64,000 bases of DNA from Planctomycetota bacterium (GCA_029259635.1 JAJDEU010000016.1:1-64000); one strand, 5' to 3'; positions 17,292-27,526 are shown, counted from the stretch's first letter. Made by a program: numbers and translations. Notes: a model not told the origin generated them from the sequence alone.

Positions 17292-19241
17292 ATGTCCCAA
17301 TCCAGCTCTACTGCATCTTTGCCGATGATTCTGCGCTCCTTGGATTCCGAGGAGGGAATCCGCGTCAACCGGCAGTTCGAAGAACTACTGGGACTGACTG
17401 CTGAAGGACTCGCCGAGAACCCACTCGCCTATTGGGTTCATCCTGACGATCTCGATTCGCTTGCTCGTCCGCACTCGGATGGTGTCGGCCACATCAAGGC
17501 CCGGCACCGAGACGCCGAGGGCGAGTGGTTTGAATTCAGTTGGAGCGTCAGGTCCTTTGGAGGCAATGCTGTTGCTCTGGGTCTCGCGGATACGGGCGAG
17601 AAGCCCATCACGCCCGATGGGTCCGTCACGGACGCGGTTCCGGCGAACAGCCTCAAGGCGACCCTCTCGGAGATGGCCAGCATCGTCGAGTCGAAGAATG
17701 AAGGCATGCGCTGTTCAATCTTGCTGCTCGATAAAGAGCAAGAGTACGTCACGGTCGGCGCCGGGCCGCGCTTGCCTCAGGAGTATAACGACGCGATTGA
17801 GGGGTTGCTCATTGGCCCGCGTGTCGGATCCTGTGGGACTGCCGCCTTCTGGAATCTACCGATTGTCGTAGAGGACATCTTCACGGACACGCTCTGGACG
17901 GAGCTAAGGGAAGCCGCGAAAATCGCGGGCGTCGCCGCGTGTTGGTCCCAGCCAATAACGGCAACGACTGGGGAGGTTCTCGGGGCGATGGCTTTGTACT
18001 CCGACAGCCCTTGCGCGCCGGCCGATTATCAAATGGACGGGTTGGAAATAGCGGCGCGTATGGTTGGGCTTGCCGTCGAACGAGACCGCCTGGAAGAACA
18101 ACTGCGTCGATCGGCCAAACTGGAAGCACTCGGAGTGCTCGCGGGCGGAATTGCGCACGACTTTAATAATTTACTAGTCGCGATTCTCGGAAACGCCGAA
18201 CTGGCGAAGCTCTCCATCGACGACGAGAATCCCGCGGGGCCCATGCTCGGCGATATCGTGAAGGCCAGCCTCGGTGCGACGGAGCTCTGTAGTCAGATGC
18301 TCGCCTACGCCGGGCGGGGTGCGGCCACGCCGGAGCTGCTTGATTGCAACGACGTGATACGAGAGCTTGGGAGCTTGCTCAAGGTGTCTCTCTCGAAGAA
18401 GGCGATCCTTGTGTTCGAGTTGAGCGACGAACGGGCTGGCGTCTCGGCGGATAGTAGTCAGCTGCGACAGATCATCATGAACTTGATCACGAATGCATCG
18501 GAAGCCGTTGGCGACCATGAAGGTGTGATCGTGATCAGTACGAGCATTTGTGAGTTCACCCGTGAGGAGCTCGAACAGCGGCACCCCCAGGCTGAACTAC
18601 AAGCGGGTAGCTATGTTCTTCTGACGGTGCGAGATACCGGCGAGGGGATGGATTCGGCGACAAAGGAAGCGCTCTTCGATCCGTTCTTCACGACGAAAGC
18701 AACCGGAAGAGGGTTGGGATTGGCCGCGGTTCAGGGCATCGTTCGACGTCATCAAGGCGGGATTGATGTGGAATCCGAGCGGGGTATCGGAACGACGTTT
18801 AGCGTTCTTTTGCCTCATGCCGTTTTGCCCCCCGAGGCCCATGTCCTCGTTCCAGAGAAGGAGCACGTCAAGCAAGAGAAAACGATCCTCGTTGTCGATG
18901 ACGAGCCGCAAGTTCGTGAAGTTATCGCGAACCAATTACGACGCGCAGGTTACGAGACTCTTGTTGCGAGTGACGGGCTCGAAGCCATCGAGCTTTTTAA
19001 GCGAGCAGGCGACAGTATCGATTGCGTGTTACTCGACTTGAGCATGCCCAAGTTGGATGGAGGAGAGGTCTTCCACGAGCTGCGCAGAATTCGAAAGGAC
19101 GTGCGCGTGATTCTCAGTAGCGGGTACGCTGAAGAGCAAATTCTCGACCGCTTTGAAGGCCAAGGACTCGCTGGAGTGGTGCAGAAGCCAGCGAAAATGA
19201 ACTCACTGCTGGCCAAGATTTCCGAAGCCATAACGTGCTGA
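17292..19241 (+). CDS. hybrid sensor histidine kinase (PAS-GAF-HK-REC)
   Basis: 649 residues from ATG 17292 (MSQSSSTASLP); an upstream in-frame start at 17253 adds only 13 residues. Order: PAS-like domain (about 10-105), GAF domain (about 125-265, with GPRVGSCGTAAF and VACWSQPI), a short coiled coil, HisKA with H289 in GGIAHDFNNLL, HATPase with NLITNASEAV and DTGEGM, FFTTKATGRGLGL, then a receiver domain with D582 in LLDLSMP and K in VVQKPAK. No membrane helix is seen, so it senses in the cytosol. The NtrB-like HDFNNLL H-box plus an attached receiver fits complex PAS/GAF kinases. No separate response regulator is adjacent. Confidence 0.92.
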   Translation: MSQSSSTASLPMILRSLDSEEGIRVNRQFEELLGLTAEGLAENPLAYWVHPDDLDSLARPHSDGVGHIKARHRDAEGEWFEFSWSVRSFGGNAVALGLADTGEKPITPDGSVTDAVPANSLKATLSEMASIVESKNEGMRCSILLLDKEQEYVTVGAGPRLPQEYNDAIEGLLIGPRVGSCGTAAFWNLPIVVEDIFTDTLWTELREAAKIAGVAACWSQPITATTGEVLGAMALYSDSPCAPADYQMDGLEIAARMVGLAVERDRLEEQLRRSAKLEALGVLAGGIAHDFNNLLVAILGNAELAKLSIDDENPAGPMLGDIVKASLGATELCSQMLAYAGRGAATPELLDCNDVIRELGSLLKVSLSKKAILVFELSDERAGVSADSSQLRQIIMNLITNASEAVGDHEGVIVISTSICEFTREELEQRHPQAELQAGSYVLLTVRDTGEGMDSATKEALFDPFFTTKATGRGLGLAAVQGIVRRHQGGIDVESERGIGTTFSVLLPHAVLPPEAHVLVPEKEHVKQEKTILVVDDEPQVREVIANQLRRAGYETLVASDGLEAIELFKRAGDSIDCVLLDLSMPKLDGGEVFHELRRIRKDVRVILSSGYAEEQILDRFEGQGLAGVVQKPAKMNSLLAKISEAITC

Positions 19242-22150
19242 GCTATTTTAGGAGTTGGCCTTTCGGGGTCGGCTGCAGAGTCGCGGGATTACTCCTCGCT
19301 CTGCTCGTGAGCCCCGGTCACGCGCAAAAGATCGGCCCGACGGAAGCCGAATTGGCGAGCGCCTTGTGGGTGGAGGGCCAGGTCGTCATTCCGAGACGAA
19401 CTCCAGCATCGGAAGTCGCAACGATTACGGCAAAAGGAGAGCCCTTTGGGTCTGGCGCGATCCACGAAGTGAGGCTCGAAGACGACGGTAGTTTTCGAGT
19501 CGCATTTTCACCGACAGCAACTACCGGTGAGCTCGTATTGCGAGGGCACTATCTCTATCTGAAGCCTCGGAAGGTGAATCCTCAATCGCCTGGTGGACCG
19601 CTCAGAATGCGACCCAAGCTCGGTGGGCGCGTAACGGGAACTGTTGTTCCTCCCGCTGGCTTCGCGGCCTCGGACCTCGTGGGAACTCGCGTGGAGCTCG
19701 AGGGTTGGCTTATCGAGAGCATGTCGCTCAGCTACCAGCACAGCGCAATCATCGGTTCGGATCTCACCTTCGCGTTCGACGCATTGAACGGACCCGCCGA
19801 CATCGACCTCACCGTCCAATGGAATGATCGGCCGTTGGTTTCCCTGGACGGCCTGGATCTGCGTCGCGGCAAGAATAGTCACGTGAAAGTCCAGATGTTG
19901 GAAGGGGCGCAGATTGCGGGAACCGTCGTCGACGCTGAGGGAAGTCCGCTCGAGGGCGTTTCCGTGTGGAGAGGAGGGAGAGGAAGATCCGAAGCGAAGG
20001 GCTCTCAACTCGTTCGCACCGATTCAAGAGGAGCGTTCGAATTGACGAACGTAGCGCCGGGAACTCAGACGGTCTCGGCGCAGATCCGAGGCCGATTACA
20101 TAGCTCTCTTAATGTGGCGCTCTCGGATGGAGAACGACTTGAGAACGTCGAACTGATTCTCAAGCGAGGGGAGAAGTTGGAGGGCATTCTTCTCGATGAG
20201 AGCGGGAATCCGCAGGCCGACCTTTGGGTGGGACTGGAGCGCGTGGAGACCGGGGAGGGCAGCCATTCGAACTGCGGGGTAACCGGGAGCCTGAGTATTC
20301 AGATTTCGGGTGGCGTTCGTAAATACGTGCACCGCTATATGGTCGCCACAACGTCCACGAATGAAGACGGGCGCTTTGTCTTCGAAACTCTACCAGCCGG
20401 ACGGATGTCATTGTGGGCTTCGGCAAACATCGAGAATGGAGCCGGGCGCGTTCTCCTTCGCAAAGCGATCGAGCCGAGCGACGAGATTGTCCGGATCGAA
20501 CATGAGCGGATCTTGCCCGGAGCAAAGAGTGATTCAGCAAAGCCCGAGAGGGCGACCATAACCGGTCGTGTTCTCGGACCCGGTTCGAAGCCGGTTCAGC
20601 ATGCGCTGGTCACGGCCACACCGCTCTGGTCGACGACGACTTCGATTCGGTTTGGTGGAGAGGCCATGGCGGCGACCGACGAAGAGGGGCGCTATTCGCT
20701 TCAGATCAAAGAGCGGGGACCGGTGGAAGTCTACGCCACGGGCGACGGGTTCGTGATGGAACGCCGGGTCGCGCGCGTCGAAGGAGGTTCGAGTTCCACA
20801 CTGGACTTCGCGTTGAACCGCGGCGGGGTTCTTCAGGGATCGGCGAAACTCGCAGACGGTAAGCCCGCCGCTGGTTACTGGGCCTACGCCATTCAATCGA
20901 CGGGCGAAGAGTACCTAGAGAAACGAGTGAACTCGCGCGGCGGTTTTACTTTTGCCGGGCTCGCTCCGGGCTATTGGAGTGTTGAGCTCTACGACAAGGA
21001 AAACGAGGAGCTGATTGTGTTTGGCCACGCGCTCGTCGTGCAGGGCGAAATGGCGAAGATCGAGTTGCTTGCAGCGCGACCGCCCGTCGATGTCTTCGGA
21101 GCTCTTTCTGTCGGAGGGCGTCCTCTCGAATCTGCGAGTATCACCTTCCAACCGATCGGCTTCGACGAAAACCATTTGGTAGGGATCGAGTCTGTGGACT
21201 ACGACGGCTGGTATCAAGTGCGCTTGCCGGGTGCGGGCATGTACGAAATCACCATCCTGCGCGGCGGCTTCTTCGCGGTCTTTTCGCGCCGAATTCCCGC
21301 TGGTCCCGAGGTTCAACTCGACTTCGAGATTCCGGCCGGTACGGTCTCGGGACGACTCGTCTCAAGTTCTGGCGAGCCGATCGCCTATGGCTCTGTACTG
21401 GCGAGCACGATACTCAGTCTCGAGCACGAAAGTTGGGGCGCCTACATCGACGTTGAGTCGGATGAGCAGGGCCACTTCCAGTTTTCGAATCTGCCGACAG
21501 GTGTGTATCGAATTGCTGCTGGTCCCCACACGGAGTTCCTGGAGTGGACTCATCCGGGGGTGGGTGATGCCGGCCTTTCGAATATTGAGGTTCTAGCGAA
21601 CCAGTCGCTCACCGGCATTCGACTCGAACTGCCCGTCTCGATGCAGGCAGAGGGCGTCGTTCTCGACCGATCGGGAGCGGGCGTGGCCGGTGCGGAAGTG
21701 TTCGGCCTCGTGGACGGAGCGCTGCTCATCGACGAGCCACTCGCGACAACGGACGAGCAAGGTCGCTTCGCAATCTCGCAGTTGGCGCCCAACGTCGAGC
21801 TCTTTGCGACCACTCGCCATCGCCGGTCGTCGTCGGTTCCTCTTGCCGCGAACTCAAAAATCGAGTTGCGCTTAGAGCCAGCTACGCTGCTTCTGTTATT
21901 CGGTCTGGATGAGAACGGCGTGGATGTCACAGCCACGTATCGCATCCTTGATGCCGAGGGACGCGAGTGCCCGCCGCGATACGATTACGATTTGAAGCTC
22001 GGCCAAGACGAGTACGCGTTCGGTCCGTTGTTTCCCGGCACGTACAAAGTGTTCGGACATGGAGGCGCGGGCGCCCGCGTGATTCAAGACTGCACGATCC
22101 TGGACGAAGTGGAGCTCAAGCTCACCGTTCGGTTTCCACCAGCCGAGTAG
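19235..22150 (+). CDS. secreted carboxypeptidase-regulatory-like repeat protein
   Basis: 971 residues from GTG 19235, which overlaps the end of the kinase gene by seven bases. A signal peptide ends near residue 31 (SPGHA-QK). The rest is a string of about seven beta-sandwich repeats of the carboxypeptidase-regulatory/SdrD-B type, marked by G-x-V-x-D-x-x-G-x-P-x-x-x-A-x-V and D-x-x-G-x-F-x-x-x-x-L-x-P-G, for example AGTVVDAEGSPLEGVSVW, TDSRGAFELTNVAPG and TTDEQGRFAISQLAPN. There is no catalytic domain. Probably surface or periplasmic, structural or binding. Overlap with the sensor kinase suggests translational coupling. The sigma-factor fusion at 29031-31643 carries the same type of repeat. 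Confidence 0.82.
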   Translation: MLSYFRSWPFGVGCRVAGLLLALLVSPGHAQKIGPTEAELASALWVEGQVVIPRRTPASEVATITAKGEPFGSGAIHEVRLEDDGSFRVAFSPTATTGELVLRGHYLYLKPRKVNPQSPGGPLRMRPKLGGRVTGTVVPPAGFAASDLVGTRVELEGWLIESMSLSYQHSAIIGSDLTFAFDALNGPADIDLTVQWNDRPLVSLDGLDLRRGKNSHVKVQMLEGAQIAGTVVDAEGSPLEGVSVWRGGRGRSEAKGSQLVRTDSRGAFELTNVAPGTQTVSAQIRGRLHSSLNVALSDGERLENVELILKRGEKLEGILLDESGNPQADLWVGLERVETGEGSHSNCGVTGSLSIQISGGVRKYVHRYMVATTSTNEDGRFVFETLPAGRMSLWASANIENGAGRVLLRKAIEPSDEIVRIEHERILPGAKSDSAKPERATITGRVLGPGSKPVQHALVTATPLWSTTTSIRFGGEAMAATDEEGRYSLQIKERGPVEVYATGDGFVMERRVARVEGGSSSTLDFALNRGGVLQGSAKLADGKPAAGYWAYAIQSTGEEYLEKRVNSRGGFTFAGLAPGYWSVELYDKENEELIVFGHALVVQGEMAKIELLAARPPVDVFGALSVGGRPLESASITFQPIGFDENHLVGIESVDYDGWYQVRLPGAGMYEITILRGGFFAVFSRRIPAGPEVQLDFEIPAGTVSGRLVSSSGEPIAYGSVLASTILSLEHESWGAYIDVESDEQGHFQFSNLPTGVYRIAAGPHTEFLEWTHPGVGDAGLSNIEVLANQSLTGIRLELPVSMQAEGVVLDRSGAGVAGAEVFGLVDGALLIDEPLATTDEQGRFAISQLAPNVELFATTRHRRSSSVPLAANSKIELRLEPATLLLLFGLDENGVDVTATYRILDAEGRECPPRYDYDLKLGQDEYAFGPLFPGTYKVFGHGGAGARVIQDCTILDEVELKLTVRFPPAE

Positions 22151-22180
22151 CGGAGCCGGGTTTCGCAGTGACCGCCGCTC

Positions 22181-24112
22181 TTACTGCTCGCTGGTGACGA
22201 GCGGCGCGATGTACGCTTCGGCGACTCGCTCGACAGGCAAGCCGGAGGCTTTGATTTGGGTAAGCGCCTTTCCACCGAGGCTGCGAAGGTTGACGAAGAT
22301 GCTCCCTCCGGCGGCCATTTCGCTGAACACTCCCAGCTCCTGCCAGGTGCCGTCGACTTCGGCGGAGATGCGAATTTGCTGAGGCGGCTTCTTGTTCAGG
22401 AGTTTCAAAACGAAGGAGGCATGATCGGGAACAACATCAAGTCCTTCGAATTCGATTTGGGTTTCCGCGCCGTCGCCAGAGCGAGTTTTGCCATGCCAGG
22501 CGCGCTCTGGATCGAAGGTGGCGACGACCTGAATGGACTCGGGTGAGACGTAGAAAAAGGCGCTGTGATCCGTGGACTCAACAGACACGCGCACAGTCTC
22601 ACCGGAGGTTGCGGGAAGGATCAGGGGAACGACGGTCTCTCCGCTGTGCGGAATCCACTTCGCCGAGGTGTACAGCGATCCAGATTTGACGAAGATGCGA
22701 GCGGATTTTCCCAGGAGCCTTCCACGCACGCGTACAAGGAGAATTCCTTCGCCCGTATGCGCGATAGTCCCCGGCTTAAGTGAGGTGAGGTGAACACGCC
22801 GGTTCAGCGCGACGCGCTTTCCCGCCTTGAGATCGGGAGTCAACCACCAGTTCTTTCTCTGTGTTAGAGCGTGAAGTTCCGGCGGATAGCAAATGGATAA
22901 CAGGTCATCAATGAGAGCTAGGTTTTTGAATAGAAGCGCGTAGTGGTTCGGGATCTCAAGAACCATCAGCTTCGGCAGACCCGGTCCACTCTTCTCCAGC
23001 AGAGTGGTTGCCGATGCAATCGGATTCGCGCCGGGGATGGCTGCGTTGTAGACCGGCTTTTGAACGAAGTGCCCGATAAACTGAGCGAGTTGGCGATGCG
23101 CAGAAAAGCTCGTTCCAGCTAGGGCAACCTCTCCAACCTCGTCCTGGTCCGCTTCCCTCGGAATGCGTTCGTCGTTGGCATCAAGCACGACGAAGCTGGC
23201 GGTGTCCTTGGCTCCCGCCAACTCTGGCGCGCGTCCGAGCTTGGCCTCGATTCCGGCGAAGCCAAAAAGATCGAATTCCTGAGGGCGGTTTCGCAGAGAC
23301 GTGATCGTTGTGGGGAGCTCGTCACTCGGCTTCCACATGCCACTCATACGCGCGACTTCCCGGGCGGCGATGAGTTCTCCTTGCGGCGTCCAGTGCGTGC
23401 CGACTTTGTAGTAGAGCGGGTCCTCGTCCTCGGCATTCGGTTGCTGGGTATAAGCCATGAACGGCTCGTAAATCGGGGCAAACGGAACGCCGTGCCGGAG
23501 GAGCGCTGGCTCGAATTGCGCGTCCAATTCCGGCATTGGATCGACGCCAAGTGGCAAGTACTCGGGATAGAGAATGCACTTTCGAGGGACCGGAACGACG
23601 ATCAACTTTGTGCCGCGCATGGCCAGCGCGCGATCGAGAGCTGCAAGGCGAGTCGCCGGAAGATCGGCCGCTTCTTGCACGGAATACTTGGGCGGCTGAA
23701 TTCGCGTACGAAGGAAGATCCAACCGTCCTTTCCGATCACGACCTCGAGATTGCCGTAGCGAAACCACTTGTACAGCGCGCGAGAGTACGTGGACGAGGC
23801 CTTTTGGCGCACCAAGGAGGTGATGCGTCGGTCGTACTCGATCAGGCTGGCTAGGGACCCGTCGGAAAACTTCGCCTCGCGTCTACGTTCGGCATCTTCG
23901 TCCGCTTCCCAACCCGCCAACTTGGGAGCAGGAATCGGGAAAAAGGTGTCGATGAGCCCAGTTCCGGTGAGCGTGACGAAGAAGAGCGCCACGACGATCG
24001 TCGCGAGCACACGATGCGCTCGTCCACGCAAGACGTCCTCCCGTATCGGGATCAGACCATCGCCGATCGCGACAATGGCTGGCTTAGAACTGGAAGTAGA
24101 GGAAGGGCACAT
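22181..24112 (-). CDS. AlgX/AlgJ-like SGNH O-acetyltransferase partner, copy 1
   Basis: 643 residues. A membrane anchor lies at about 38-58, so the rest is outside the cytoplasm. The N-terminal half has the AlgJ/AlgX SGNH fold: VIGKDGWIFLRTR, YYKVGTHWTPQGEL with H240, and the nucleophile region ALAGTSFSAH with S335. In AlgX the catalytic triad is Ser-His-Asp with Asp in a D-T-H-W motif; here that Asp is G238. The C-terminal 250 residues are beta-rich, perhaps carbohydrate-binding. It should pass acetyl groups supplied by the AlgI-like partner to a polysaccharide. Its start overlaps the algI stop by 29 bases. It is convergent with the repeat-protein gene. Confidence 0.83.
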   Translation of the reverse strand: MCPSSTSSSKPAIVAIGDGLIPIREDVLRGRAHRVLATIVVALFFVTLTGTGLIDTFFPIPAPKLAGWEADEDAERRREAKFSDGSLASLIEYDRRITSLVRQKASSTYSRALYKWFRYGNLEVVIGKDGWIFLRTRIQPPKYSVQEAADLPATRLAALDRALAMRGTKLIVVPVPRKCILYPEYLPLGVDPMPELDAQFEPALLRHGVPFAPIYEPFMAYTQQPNAEDEDPLYYKVGTHWTPQGELIAAREVARMSGMWKPSDELPTTITSLRNRPQEFDLFGFAGIEAKLGRAPELAGAKDTASFVVLDANDERIPREADQDEVGEVALAGTSFSAHRQLAQFIGHFVQKPVYNAAIPGANPIASATTLLEKSGPGLPKLMVLEIPNHYALLFKNLALIDDLLSICYPPELHALTQRKNWWLTPDLKAGKRVALNRRVHLTSLKPGTIAHTGEGILLVRVRGRLLGKSARIFVKSGSLYTSAKWIPHSGETVVPLILPATSGETVRVSVESTDHSAFFYVSPESIQVVATFDPERAWHGKTRSGDGAETQIEFEGLDVVPDHASFVLKLLNKKPPQQIRISAEVDGTWQELGVFSEMAAGGSIFVNLRSLGGKALTQIKASGLPVERVAEAYIAPLVTSEQ

Positions 24113-25481
24113 GGTCTTCGAAGTGCAGATGGAACAGGGCGATGACGAAGGCGGCCTGTAGGGGAAGGGTCCACCAAACGCTGGCGCGTTCGATCAAAGT
24201 CTGTGTTGTCGGCAGAGCCCAGATGACCATGGCCGCCATGGCGCCGACGATGAAGTGAAGCGGCGAAAGCTCCAACCCGAGACCGGAGCTCTCACCCGCG
24301 CCAAACATGGCTGCGAAGGTTGAGGTTGCGGCGGTCATATCTTCAGCCCGGAAGAGCACCCAACCGAGCATCACGAGCACGAAGGTAAAGGCGATTCGGA
24401 TGAGCTTGGGTGCGCGTGCGTAGAGCGCTTGTTTTCCGAGGCTGCGCTCAAACATCAACCAAAAGGCTTGGAAGGCTCCCCATGCGATGAAGGTCCAAGC
24501 GGCGCCGTGCCAGAGTCCACCGAGCAACATCGTCAAGGCCAGGTTGATGGTGGTGCGGATCGCTCCCTTTTGATTACCGCCGAGCGGAATGTAGAGGTAG
24601 TCGCGCAAAAAAGTGGAGAGCGAGATATGCCAGCGGCGCCAAAAATCGGTGATGCTGAGCGAACAGTAGGGCCGGTTGAAGTTGATCGGAAAACGGAATC
24701 CCATCATCAACCCGAGTCCGATCGCCATGTCCGAGTAGCCGGAGAAGTCGAAGTAGATCTGAAACGTGTAGGCCAGCGTTCCGATCCAAGCGTCGATGGC
24801 GGAGGGCGCGCTCGAAGCGAAGGCCTGATCGGCGAGCGGCCCCATGATGTCGGCGATGAGGACCTTTTTGATGAGCCCGGACTGGAAGGCGAGCACTCCG
24901 AGGTAGACCTTCGAGAGGCTGTGAGTGCGAGTGTGCAGCTGCTCGGCAATCGTGTTGTAGCGCACGATGGGGCCGGCCACGAGTTGCGGAAACATCGCGA
25001 CGTAGCACATGAAGTCGCCAAAGCTCTTCACCGGCGGCGAGACTCTGCGATAGACGTCGATCGTGTAGCTGAGCGTCTGGAATGTGTAGAAAGAGATTCC
25101 GACGGGCAGAATCACTTCGGTCCACTGCACCGGCTCGCGACCGTACTCGGCGAGAATCGTATTGACCGTATCGATGCCGAAGTTCGCGTACTTGAAGTAG
25201 GCGAGTAAGCCCAGGTTGACGACACAGGACAGAACAACCCAGCGCTTGCCGTTCTTTGCGTTGTCAGCGCCTTCTTGCTCACGCTCGATCCGCCTGCCGC
25301 AGGTGAAGTCGACGACCGTCGAGACGAGCATCAAGAGCACAAAGTCCGGTCGCCACCAGCCGTAGAAAATGTAGCTCGCCAACGCCAGCGTGACCGATTT
25401 CATCCTCCTCGGGCTCAGATAATAGAGCGCCAGAAATATCGGCAAGAACGCGTACAGGAAGATAGAGCTGGCGAAGATCAT
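24084..25481 (-). CDS. AlgI-like MBOAT O-acyltransferase, copy 1
   Basis: 465 residues, polytopic. The MBOAT signature GGLWHGAAWTFIAWG holds the catalytic histidine H325, and the second conserved segment DFWRRWHISLSTFLRDYLYIPLGGN is complete. The N-terminus FLPIFLALYYLSPRRMK and PVGISFYTFQTLSYTIDVYRR are typical of AlgI/PatA/DltB-type enzymes. It would move acetyl from cytosolic acetyl-CoA across the membrane for O-acetylation of an exopolysaccharide or wall polymer. Length fits AlgI (about 470-520). The next gene (AlgX-like) begins inside its last 29 bases. It closely resembles copy 2 at 27498-28895. Confidence 0.93.
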   Translation of the reverse strand: MIFASSIFLYAFLPIFLALYYLSPRRMKSVTLALASYIFYGWWRPDFVLLMLVSTVVDFTCGRRIEREQEGADNAKNGKRWVVLSCVVNLGLLAYFKYANFGIDTVNTILAEYGREPVQWTEVILPVGISFYTFQTLSYTIDVYRRVSPPVKSFGDFMCYVAMFPQLVAGPIVRYNTIAEQLHTRTHSLSKVYLGVLAFQSGLIKKVLIADIMGPLADQAFASSAPSAIDAWIGTLAYTFQIYFDFSGYSDMAIGLGLMMGFRFPINFNRPYCSLSITDFWRRWHISLSTFLRDYLYIPLGGNQKGAIRTTINLALTMLLGGLWHGAAWTFIAWGAFQAFWLMFERSLGKQALYARAPKLIRIAFTFVLVMLGWVLFRAEDMTAATSTFAAMFGAGESSGLGLELSPLHFIVGAMAAMVIWALPTTQTLIERASVWWTLPLQAAFVIALFHLHFEDHVPFLYFQF

Positions 25482-25597
25482 TGGGGGTTCGCACGGCGCG
25501 AAGCGAAGAGAGCATATCTCGCTGGTGACGGTGCTGCACAGTTATTGCGCGACGCGATTCAGCCCTCCGGCTCGCCCCAAGGGGGCTACTGCGGGGT

Positions 25598-27526
25598 TTA
25601 GTCCTTGCTCGGTACGAGCGGCGCGATGAAGACCTCGTTGAGGTTCGCTCCCGAGATACCGCGCACTCTCACGCGCGTGAGCTCTCTACCCGCAACCTTC
25701 TTGAGCGAGGCGAAGACCCTGCTCTGCCCGTTCAAGTCAGTGAACTCGCTCAACTCTTCCCAGACACCGTCGATCTCTGCCGTCAGGGAAAGTCGGCTGG
25801 CCTCGGGCAGGTTGGAGAGCGAAAGGCCGAGGACCGAATGCGGGGGAAGCGAGGCGATCGAGTCGAAGGTGACCGTTCCCGGGTCGTTGCCATCGGAGCC
25901 GATGACGCCGTCCCAACCGTCCGCTCTCGGAAAAGTCCCGAGGATCTCGATCCGCTGGTTATCGATCCAGAGCTTGGCGTTGTCGTCGCCGTCTCCGGGT
26001 TCGGCGGAAATTCGGAGGAGGCTACTTACGTGGGCAGGTGCGATGAGCGGAACCACCACGCTCGAACGCTTTTCGCGCCACCGAACGGACGCGCTCTGTT
26101 CGCCCATTTCGACGGTGATCACGGGAGCACCATCCGTGGATTTCCCGTGCAGTCGAACGGCCAATATCGCGCCGCCGTCGTGAGCAAGCAATCCGGCGGG
26201 GAGACTGGCGATCCAAGTTTTTCTGTCGATCGCCAACGTGGAATTGGAGGCGACGTCCGATGCCAATCTCAATTGGTTTCCGAACGCGAAACGAGTGAAC
26301 GGGCGGCTCTGCAGAAAGAACAGCGTGTCTTCGGCCTCCTCCAAGTACCCGCCGTACAGGGCGAAGTGCAGAGGAAGTTCAACGAACAAAGTTGCGGGGT
26401 CGCCATGTCCATTCGATCTCACCAAAAGGTTGATCAGGACGATCGGACTCGTTCCCCGCATCGCGAGGTTATTGATGGGCTCGCCGATGAAGTGCTCGAT
26501 GAACTTCGGGAACTGCCGCTTAGCGGAGAAGCTCGTTCCCACGAGCGTGATCTTGGACGCCGGAGACGCGGACTCGTTCTCTTCGGTTTCCAAGTCGGTG
26601 ATGGAGAACTCACGGACGAGGTCGGTACCCGTCCACTTCATATTCTCCGCATCATCCGAGCCGATTCCGGCCATGCGAAAGAGATCGGACTCTTCGGGGA
26701 TCTGGTCCGTCTCGACAATTTTTGTCAATCGCTCCTCCTCGGGCTTCCAAAGTCCCAGAATGTGCGCGGCTGCCTCGGCCGTCATGATCTCGGTATTCGG
26801 CGTCCAGTGAGTGCCCACTTTGAAGAACAGTGGATCGCCGCCATCGGTTGCTCGCTTCGCCTGGTAATCCCGATAGAGGTCAATGACCGGGACAAACGAG
26901 ACGTCTTGTCGGCGAAGCGCCTCCTCGAAAAGGTCTTCGAGTTCGGGCGCGATTTGAACGCCCAGTGGCATCTTTTCGGGATAGAGCGCGCTCTTGCGGG
27001 GCAGGGGGAGAACGACCATTCGCGTGCCGCGCGAAGCTAGTTGTCGTTCGAGTGCTGCGAGGCGATAGGCCGCGCGTTCGGTCGCTTGCGCGGGCGGGAG
27101 CTTTGTCCGCTCGGCGCGCTCGCGCTTAAACATCCACCCGTCTTTCCCCACCAGCACTTCGCGTTTGGCGAAACCGAAGGTCTCGTAGAGCGCGCGGGCG
27201 TAGGCCGGCAGAACCGCGCGGCGGACCGCGGACCGCAGCCGACGGTCGTACTCGATGAGGCTCGCGAGCGAACCGTCGGAGAACTTCGCTTCGCGTCTGC
27301 GCTCAGCGTCGAGTTCGGCCTCCTTTCCGACCAAACTCGGGGGCGGCACCGGAAAGACCTCATCGATGAATCCAGTTGCGACGACCACAGCTAAGAAAAC
27401 GACGGTGATCGCGGTGAATGCCGATTGACGCCAGCGACCCTCAAGGCGCCCCTCGAAGACGGGAATCAGTCCGTCGCGGACGACGGGCTTGCGCTCCTTA
27501 GAACTGGAAGTAGAGGAAGGGCACAT
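25598..27526 (-). CDS. AlgX/AlgJ-like SGNH O-acetyltransferase partner, copy 2
   Basis: 642 residues, the same architecture as copy 1: anchor helix at about 38-58, the block DAERRREAKFSDGSLASLIEYDRR identical in both copies, VLVGKDGWMFKRER, FFKVGTHWTPNTEI with H240, TLVGTSFSAKRQF with S332, and a beta-rich C-terminal region. As in copy 1, the Asp of the AlgX D-T-H-W motif is glycine (G238). Identity to copy 1 is high at the N-terminus and lower in the C-terminal domain, which suggests divergence of target binding after duplication. It shares the 29-base start/stop overlap with its algI partner. A 116-base gap separates it from copy 1 of algI. Confidence 0.83.
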   Translation of the reverse strand: MCPSSTSSSKERKPVVRDGLIPVFEGRLEGRWRQSAFTAITVVFLAVVVATGFIDEVFPVPPPSLVGKEAELDAERRREAKFSDGSLASLIEYDRRLRSAVRRAVLPAYARALYETFGFAKREVLVGKDGWMFKRERAERTKLPPAQATERAAYRLAALERQLASRGTRMVVLPLPRKSALYPEKMPLGVQIAPELEDLFEEALRRQDVSFVPVIDLYRDYQAKRATDGGDPLFFKVGTHWTPNTEIMTAEAAAHILGLWKPEEERLTKIVETDQIPEESDLFRMAGIGSDDAENMKWTGTDLVREFSITDLETEENESASPASKITLVGTSFSAKRQFPKFIEHFIGEPINNLAMRGTSPIVLINLLVRSNGHGDPATLFVELPLHFALYGGYLEEAEDTLFFLQSRPFTRFAFGNQLRLASDVASNSTLAIDRKTWIASLPAGLLAHDGGAILAVRLHGKSTDGAPVITVEMGEQSASVRWREKRSSVVVPLIAPAHVSSLLRISAEPGDGDDNAKLWIDNQRIEILGTFPRADGWDGVIGSDGNDPGTVTFDSIASLPPHSVLGLSLSNLPEASRLSLTAEIDGVWEELSEFTDLNGQSRVFASLKKVAGRELTRVRVRGISGANLNEVFIAPLVPSKD

